This document shows positions 14,648 to 19,042 of a stretch of DNA of 19,042 nucleotides, piece after piece (the stretch's first letter is position 1; each line of letters begins with the position of its first letter). The DNA is taken from positions 1 to 19,042 of the forward strand of contig JAZNZB010000106.1 of NCBI GenBank assembly GCA_045594705.1. The letters are read 5' to 3'. The position numbers were made by a program, and so were the translations under genes. The notes below the pieces were generated by a model, which was not told the DNA's origin, did not search any database, and saw only the letters and a program-made list of their open reading frames with translations. The stretch comes from SVQP01 sp045594705. GTDB lineage: Bacteria > Bacillota > Clostridia > Oscillospirales > CAG-272.

Positions 14648-15907
14648 ATGAGAACAACACAAGAAATTTTAGTCACCGCCAAAAGCGCGGTGACCGAGAT
14701 CCGAAATTATACACCCGAGCAGATCGACGCGGCACTGACCGCTATGGCAGGCGCGCTTGTCTCTGACACCGACGCCATTCTTGCTGCCAACCAAAAGGAC
14801 GTAGAGGCCGCACGTGGCCGCATCTCGGACGTGATGTTAGACAGACTGCGCCTGGATGCCGCGCGCATCCGCGGCATGGCCAACGGCATTCTGGACGTGG
14901 TCTCTCTCCCCTCCCCCCTCGGCCGCGAGCTCGCCTCTTTTGAGCGCCCCAACGGTATGGTGGTGCGCAAGATCTCCTCGGCTATGGGCGTGATCGCCAT
15001 CATTTACGAAAGCCGCCCCAACGTGACCTCGGACGCCGCCGCCCTTGCCATCAAGGCGGGCAGCGTTTGCGTGCTGCGCCCGGGACGCGACGCGGCTCTG
15101 TCCGCAGCCGCCATCGTCTTTGCCCTTCGCAAGGGCCTTGCCGATGCAGGGCTTTGCGAGGATCTTGTCAACCTGGTCGAGGACACCTCGCGCCAGAGCG
15201 CGACAGACCTGATGAAGGCCAACGGCTACGTGGATATGCTGATCCCACGTGGCGGTGCGGGGCTGATCCGCTCCTGCATTGAAAACGCCACCGTTCCCTG
15301 CATTCAGACCGGCACGGGCATCTGCCACGTTTACGTGGACAAGAGTGCCGACTTTGACAAGGCTCTGAATATTTTAGACAACGCCAAGACCAGCCGCCCC
15401 TCGGTTTGCAACGCATGCGAGGTGTGCCTGGTACACAAGGATATTGCAGCCGATTTTCTCCCCCTGCTCAAGGCGCGACTGGTGGACGCGCGACGTGATG
15501 CGGGCAAGATCCCGGTTGAGCTCAGAGCAGATGCGCGCGCATGCGCCGTCATTGACGCAATCCCTGCAGGCGAGAACGATTTTGACACCGAATTTTTAGA
15601 CTATATCTTGGCAGTTGGTATTGTGGACAGCGCGGCCGAGGCGATCTCTCACATCGGCACACACTCCACGGGACACTCCGAGGCCATCATCGCCACCGAC
15701 GACGCAGCCATCGACGCATTCGTGCGCGGCGTGGATTCCTCGTCGGTCTACGTCAACGTGTCCACCCGCTTTACCGACGGCGGTGAGTTCGGCTTTGGCT
15801 GTGAAATGGGCATTTCCACCCAAAAGCTGCACGCGCGCGGCCCGATGGGGCTTTGCGAGCTGACGACTTACAAGTACGTCATTACAGGCGACGGCCAAAT
15901 CAGATGA
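14648..15907 (+). CDS. proA: glutamate-5-semialdehyde dehydrogenase (gamma-glutamyl phosphate reductase)
   Basis: ProA reduces gamma-glutamyl phosphate to glutamate semialdehyde with NADPH, using the unstable product of ProB. The 419-residue protein has the family motifs YESRPNVTSDAAALAIKAG (120-138), VDMLIPRGG (195-203) and the catalytic Cys254 in RPSVCNACE. The C-terminal GEFGFGCEMGIST motif is also present. Translation starts 3 nt after proB, and the two enzymes probably act together to channel the intermediate. The gene is an orthodox member of its family. Confidence 0.97.
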   Translation: MRTTQEILVTAKSAVTEIRNYTPEQIDAALTAMAGALVSDTDAILAANQKDVEAARGRISDVMLDRLRLDAARIRGMANGILDVVSLPSPLGRELASFERPNGMVVRKISSAMGVIAIIYESRPNVTSDAAALAIKAGSVCVLRPGRDAALSAAAIVFALRKGLADAGLCEDLVNLVEDTSRQSATDLMKANGYVDMLIPRGGAGLIRSCIENATVPCIQTGTGICHVYVDKSADFDKALNILDNAKTSRPSVCNACEVCLVHKDIAADFLPLLKARLVDARRDAGKIPVELRADARACAVIDAIPAGENDFDTEFLDYILAVGIVDSAAEAISHIGTHSTGHSEAIIATDDAAIDAFVRGVDSSSVYVNVSTRFTDGGEFGFGCEMGISTQKLHARGPMGLCELTTYKYVITGDGQIR

Positions 15908-15917
15908 GGTGATTGAT

Positions 15918-16715
15918 ATGAAACGAATTGGATTTATCGGTGCGGGTAATATGGGTGGCGCACTTGCGCTTGCCGCTTCGCGTACCGATTGCTCGCTCTA
16001 CGTCAGCGATCCCGACACCCACAAGGCACAAATGCTTTGCAAAAAAACCGGTGCAACCTTAGCCGACAACGACACGGTCTGCGCGGTATGCGACCTGATC
16101 TATCTCGGCGTCAAGCCGCAGATGCTTGCCGCAGTGGCTGCCGAGCTTGCCCCTGTGCTTCAGGGCAGAGAGACCCCATTTTGCCTTGTCAGCATGTGCG
16201 CGGGCGTGACGCTGGCAAGACTTGCAGAGCTGTTCCCCGATGCGCCCGTCATCCGCATCATGCCCAACACCCCCGTAGCGGTGGGCGCGGGGATGATCCT
16301 CTACTGCTATAACCGGCAGGCAACGTCCGAGCAGGTGGATACCTTCCTTTACGCCATGCAGCATGCGGGCAAGGTGGATCTGCTCGACGAGGCACTGTTT
16401 GACGCAGGCACCTCGGTCTCGGGCTGCGGTCCTGCCTTTGCTTACATGTTTGCCGATGCACTTGCCAAGGGCGGCGAGGAATGCGGACTTTCCTACGAGC
16501 AGGCCTGTACCTACGCCTCGCAAATGCTGCTGGGCGCGGCACTGATGCTGCAAAATGACGGCAGAACCCCCGATGCGCTGCGCGAGGCCGTTTGCTCCAA
16601 GGGCGGCTCAACCATCGAGGGCGTCAAGGTACTGCAAAATGAACATCTGGAGCAGACCGTGATAGACGCGGTCAAGGCAGCATACAAACGAAACACAGAA
16701 CTCGGAAAATCATAA
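15918..16715 (+). CDS. proC: pyrroline-5-carboxylate reductase
   Basis: ProC reduces pyrroline-5-carboxylate to proline. The 265-residue protein starts with the Rossmann motif IGAGNMGG (6-13) and has the family signatures RIMPNTPVAVGAGM and SVSGCGPAFAYMFADALAKG. The C-terminal CSKGGSTIEGV is the usual ProC block. I chose the ATG at 15918 because GAGGTGAT lies just upstream; a GTG at 15909 one base after the proA stop is the alternative. It is the last enzyme of the operon, so proline synthesis from glutamate is fully encoded here. Confidence 0.96.
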   Translation: MKRIGFIGAGNMGGALALAASRTDCSLYVSDPDTHKAQMLCKKTGATLADNDTVCAVCDLIYLGVKPQMLAAVAAELAPVLQGRETPFCLVSMCAGVTLARLAELFPDAPVIRIMPNTPVAVGAGMILYCYNRQATSEQVDTFLYAMQHAGKVDLLDEALFDAGTSVSGCGPAFAYMFADALAKGGEECGLSYEQACTYASQMLLGAALMLQNDGRTPDALREAVCSKGGSTIEGVKVLQNEHLEQTVIDAVKAAYKRNTELGKS

Positions 16716-16735
16716 ATAACGGAGGACATGACCAA

Positions 16736-18385
16736 ATGATCAAAACAGCTCTCATTTCCAGCCTTGAAAAATGCTTTCCCGATCAGAAAATTGAGGATTT
16801 CAAGCCTCTGTCCGCGCTTTCCGTACTCAATAACGAACGCTTTTCGGTGCAGCTGCTTTTCCGCAGCGAGCCCGACCACGCAGGCCGCGCCATCGTGCGC
16901 GTGGACGGCGCACTTGCGCCCTTTGCAACCGTGCGTTTTGTCAAGAATATCCGCGTAGACATTCCCACCTTCCCCGGCTGCGACGACGGCAACTATTTGC
17001 GCACCGAGCCGGGGCTTTACCCCGATCTGCTGCAGCCCTTGCACTATGGCGGCGCGGTTTCGATCATGAAGGATCAGACCCAGAGCGCATGGGTGGAATT
17101 TGACCTGGACGGCTCGGTGGACGCAGGCACGTACCCTTGCGCGATCACTTTAGTGGACGGACTTGGCAATGAGGTGGCAAAGGAAAGCTTCGAGGTGAGA
17201 GTGATCGGTGCATCCCTGCCCGAGCAGGAGCTGATTTTGACACAATGGTTCCATACCGACTGCCTTGCCAACTACTACCGCGTGGACGCATGGAGCGAGG
17301 AGCATTGGAGGATCGTGGAGAATTTTGCCGCGACTGCAAAGAAAAGCGGCATCAATCTGCTGCTGACACCCATCTTTACCCCCGCGCTGGACACCACCGT
17401 GGGCGGTGAGCGTACCACGGTGCAGCTGATCGACGTTTGCAAAAACGGTGATACCTATTCCTTTGGCTATGACAAGCTGGATCGCTGGATCGACATGTGC
17501 GACCGCGTAGGCATCAAGTATTTCGAGATCGCGCACCTGTTTACCCAATGGGGCGCAGCGCACGCACCCAAGGTCATGGCGACCGTGGACGGCGAATACA
17601 AAAAGATCTTCGGTTGGGAGACCGAGGCAGCGGGAAAGGATTACAGCACCTTCCTGCGCACCTTCCTGCCCGATTTTCTGGCACATATGAAAGCACGCGG
17701 TGACGATCAGCGTTGCTACTTCCATATCTCGGACGAGCCCAATACCGAGCAGTTAGAGTCGTATAAGGCGGCAAAGGCGGTCGTGGCGGACATTCTGGAG
17801 GGCTATCCCATCATGGACGCGCTTTCCAATTTTGAATTCTTCAAGCAAGGCATCGTTCCCCTGCCCATTCCCTCCAACGATCACATCGCACCCTTTATTG
17901 AAGCAGAGGTGCCAAACCTTTGGACCTACTATTGCTGCGGCCAATGCGTCAACGTCTCCAACCGCCTGATGGCTATGCCCTCGTGGCGAAACAGATCGAT
18001 CGGCTATCAGATGTATAAATATGATATCGCAGGCTTTTTGCAGTGGGGATATAACTTCTATAACACCTGCGGCTCCGTTGACCCGATCAACCCGTTCGTG
18101 GACGCGTGCGGCGAATATTGGGTGCCGGGCGGAGATACGTATTCGGTTTACCCCGGCCTTGACGGCACGGCGTGGGAGTCGCTGAGAATCATCGTGTTCC
18201 ACGAAGCGCTGCAGGACATCCGCGCCATGAAGCTGGCCGAAAAGTATTACGGCAAGGACGCCGTGATTGCGGCAGCTGAGGAGATTTTGGGCGAGATCCG
18301 CTTTGACAGATGCGCCACCTGCGCCGACTCCATTCTCGCAATGCGCGAAAAGATCAATGGTATGATCGCGGCAGCGGTCGAGTAA
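16736..18385 (+). CDS. DUF4091 / GH123-like glycoside hydrolase
   Basis: This 549-residue protein has an N-terminal beta-sandwich (about 30-160) and a TIM-barrel-like catalytic part (165-545). The motif HISDEP (330-335) provides an adjacent Asp333-Glu334 pair, which in GH123 beta-N-acetylgalactosaminidases works with the substrate's N-acetyl group. DUF4091 is the C-terminal part of that family. There is no signal peptide, so it probably acts on imported glycans. GGAGG precedes the ATG, 20 nt after proC with no terminator between, so it may be transcribed with the proline genes although the function is unrelated. Substrate is likely an N-acetylhexosaminide but not shown. Confidence 0.82.
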   Translation: MIKTALISSLEKCFPDQKIEDFKPLSALSVLNNERFSVQLLFRSEPDHAGRAIVRVDGALAPFATVRFVKNIRVDIPTFPGCDDGNYLRTEPGLYPDLLQPLHYGGAVSIMKDQTQSAWVEFDLDGSVDAGTYPCAITLVDGLGNEVAKESFEVRVIGASLPEQELILTQWFHTDCLANYYRVDAWSEEHWRIVENFAATAKKSGINLLLTPIFTPALDTTVGGERTTVQLIDVCKNGDTYSFGYDKLDRWIDMCDRVGIKYFEIAHLFTQWGAAHAPKVMATVDGEYKKIFGWETEAAGKDYSTFLRTFLPDFLAHMKARGDDQRCYFHISDEPNTEQLESYKAAKAVVADILEGYPIMDALSNFEFFKQGIVPLPIPSNDHIAPFIEAEVPNLWTYYCCGQCVNVSNRLMAMPSWRNRSIGYQMYKYDIAGFLQWGYNFYNTCGSVDPINPFVDACGEYWVPGGDTYSVYPGLDGTAWESLRIIVFHEALQDIRAMKLAEKYYGKDAVIAAAEEILGEIRFDRCATCADSILAMREKINGMIAAAVE

Positions 18386-18402
18386 TCAACTAGGACGAGC
18401 CA

Positions 18403-18540
18403 AGCTCTTGAAAGTTTTGATCAAACTTTTCCAAAAGTTTGCGGGGACTTGGGGCAGAGCCCCAAGTCGCCTCCGCAGAGGCGAAACTTTTTCACGCTGT
18501 TTTTGGTTCTTTTTGCAGCTCCTTGCTCAAAAAGAACGGA
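18403..18540. repeat. multi-hairpin intergenic repeat element
   Basis: The gene-free stretch 18386-18628 is mostly a palindromic element. AAACTTTT (18423-18430) pairs with AAAAGTTT (18433-18440), a 10-bp stem spans 18446-18455 and 18459-18468, CGCCTC (18468-18473) pairs with GAGGCG (18478-18483), and a 10-bp stem joins 18506-18515 to 18528-18537. AAAAGTTT at 18433 can alternatively pair with AAACTTTT at 18484, which would close a cloverleaf-like junction. No ORF is plausible. I recall similar non-coding repeats in many Clostridia genomes, so it is likely a mobile REP/MITE-like element. Confidence 0.7.
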
Positions 18541-18581
18541 GAGAATTTCTTCACATAACACCCCAACCATCCCTCACACAA

Positions 18582-18611
18582 AAAACCCGACAGATCGCTC
18601 TGTCGGGTTTT
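18582..18611. terminator. bidirectional intrinsic terminator
   Basis: A perfect 13-bp stem (18582-18594 with 18599-18611) closes a 4-nt loop, with A-rich sequence on the left and T-rich on the right. It lies between the convergent DUF4091 gene and the minus-strand rhamnosidase gene and can end both transcripts. Confidence 0.9.
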
Positions 18612-18628
18612 CTATATACTTAACTAAT

Positions 18629-19042
18629 TTATCTGAGAATGAAGATGCCCTTGGGTGCCTGAATATCAACAACCTGCTTGCCCTCTGCGTCCTTGGTGAC
18701 CTTGATGTAGATCTCGCCCTTGGGGGTGGGGTACGTGCCCTCTACCCAATCGAGGTATGCAAGCTCGGGCTTGATCTCGTAGGTATTGGGAGAGATGGAG
18801 CGAACACCCATGACGTAAGAGGACAGGTAGGGGCAAGGACCGGAAGCCCAGCCGTGGCAGAGAGAGTGGCGGAACTTGACGTAGCAGTATGCACCGTAGT
18901 CACCGTGAATGTCGATCTTGCCCTCGGGCACGATCTCGTCAATTCTGCCTGCATTCTCCATCCAGGACAGGTGGAAATCCTCCCAGAAGGTGGTAGCACC
19001 CATGTCCAGCATGCCGCCCCAGTATTCCTTGATATCGTCCAA
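18629..19042 (-). CDS. C-terminal part of a GH78-type alpha-L-rhamnosidase (partial at window edge)
   Basis: Only the last 137 residues are in the window; the gene continues past base 19042, so the true start is not visible. The sequence EYWGGMLDMGATTFWEDF followed by HSLCHGWASGPCPYLSSYVMGV matches the end of the (alpha/alpha)6 barrel of bacterial rhamnosidases. A beta-sandwich with WVEGTYPTPKGEIYIKV closes the protein. GH78 enzymes release rhamnose from pectin, flavonoid glycosides or bacterial glycans. With the GH28-like and DUF4091 genes it suggests glycan use by the organism. A related GH106 or other GH78-like family member is not excluded. Confidence 0.8.
   Translation of the reverse strand: MDDIKEYWGGMLDMGATTFWEDFHLSWMENAGRIDEIVPEGKIDIHGDYGAYCYVKFRHSLCHGWASGPCPYLSSYVMGVRSISPNTYEIKPELAYLDWVEGTYPTPKGEIYIKVTKDAEGKQVVDIQAPKGIFILR

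Noticed and set aside
18408..18623. 71-codon plus-strand frame in the repeat region
   Set aside because: It runs through several hairpins and the terminator, lacks a ribosome binding site and has no protein-like pattern.
1..19042. CRISPR array, tRNA or rRNA genes, phage or transposase genes
   Set aside because: No regularly spaced repeats, no tRNA-like cloverleaf with a CCA-type acceptor, and no integrase or transposase motifs were seen on either strand.

Overview
The window looks like a chromosome fragment of an uncultured anaerobic Firmicute of the class Clostridia, plausibly a gut Oscillospirales- or Christensenellales-type organism. The reasons are consensus sigma-A promoters (TTGACA-17-TATAAT, several with an extended TG -10), strong AGGAGG ribosome binding sites, a LytTR response regulator, a Gram-positive style lipoprotein, multi-hairpin intergenic repeats of the kind common in Clostridia, and a moderately GC-rich genome that mixes plant or host glycan enzymes with biosynthetic operons. 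The taxonomic call is inference; no rRNA is present.

Layout. Bases 1-188 hold a GC-rich inverted-repeat element at the left edge. On the minus strand, a promoter at about 2731-2759 drives a GH28-like parallel beta-helix protein and a membrane-anchored alpha/beta hydrolase (2677 down to 189). Also on the minus strand, a second transcript carries an orphan LytTR response regulator and mutY (4587 down to 2829), ending in a terminator at 2782-2816. A divergent promoter region (4588-4925) separates it from a large plus-strand aromatic operon: leader peptide, aroF (DAHP synthase), tyrA, aroB, aroA, aroC, an unrecognised gene, a fused aroE-aroK gene, and aroQ (4926-12719). Together these encode all seven shikimate-pathway steps from PEP and erythrose-4-phosphate to chorismate, plus the tyrosine-branch dehydrogenase. 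Chorismate mutase and prephenate dehydratase are absent from the window.

Downstream is a polysaccharide-deacetylase lipoprotein with its own consensus promoter, which overlaps the aroQ stop codon, and a strong terminator. A complete proline operon proB-proA-proC (13874-16715) follows. A DUF4091/GH123-like glycosidase gene lies 20 bp behind proC. The right end has a multi-hairpin repeat, a bidirectional terminator, and the 3' end of a GH78-type alpha-L-rhamnosidase gene on the minus strand, cut by the window edge.

The most striking regulatory feature lies between the aro promoter and aroF. A 19-codon ORF encodes MRHAFANSDIFLYYYAYAM, with Phe and Tyr codons clustered before a double stop. It is followed by an intrinsic terminator and by an alternative 9-bp helix that would block that terminator. 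This is the architecture of classical ribosome-mediated attenuation, here apparently sensing tyrosine and phenylalanine for the whole shikimate operon. Other notable points are the AroE-AroK fusion, an unknown winged-helix-like gene inside the aro operon, a GH28-like protein that lacks part of the usual active site, and a short glutamate 5-kinase without the PUA domain.
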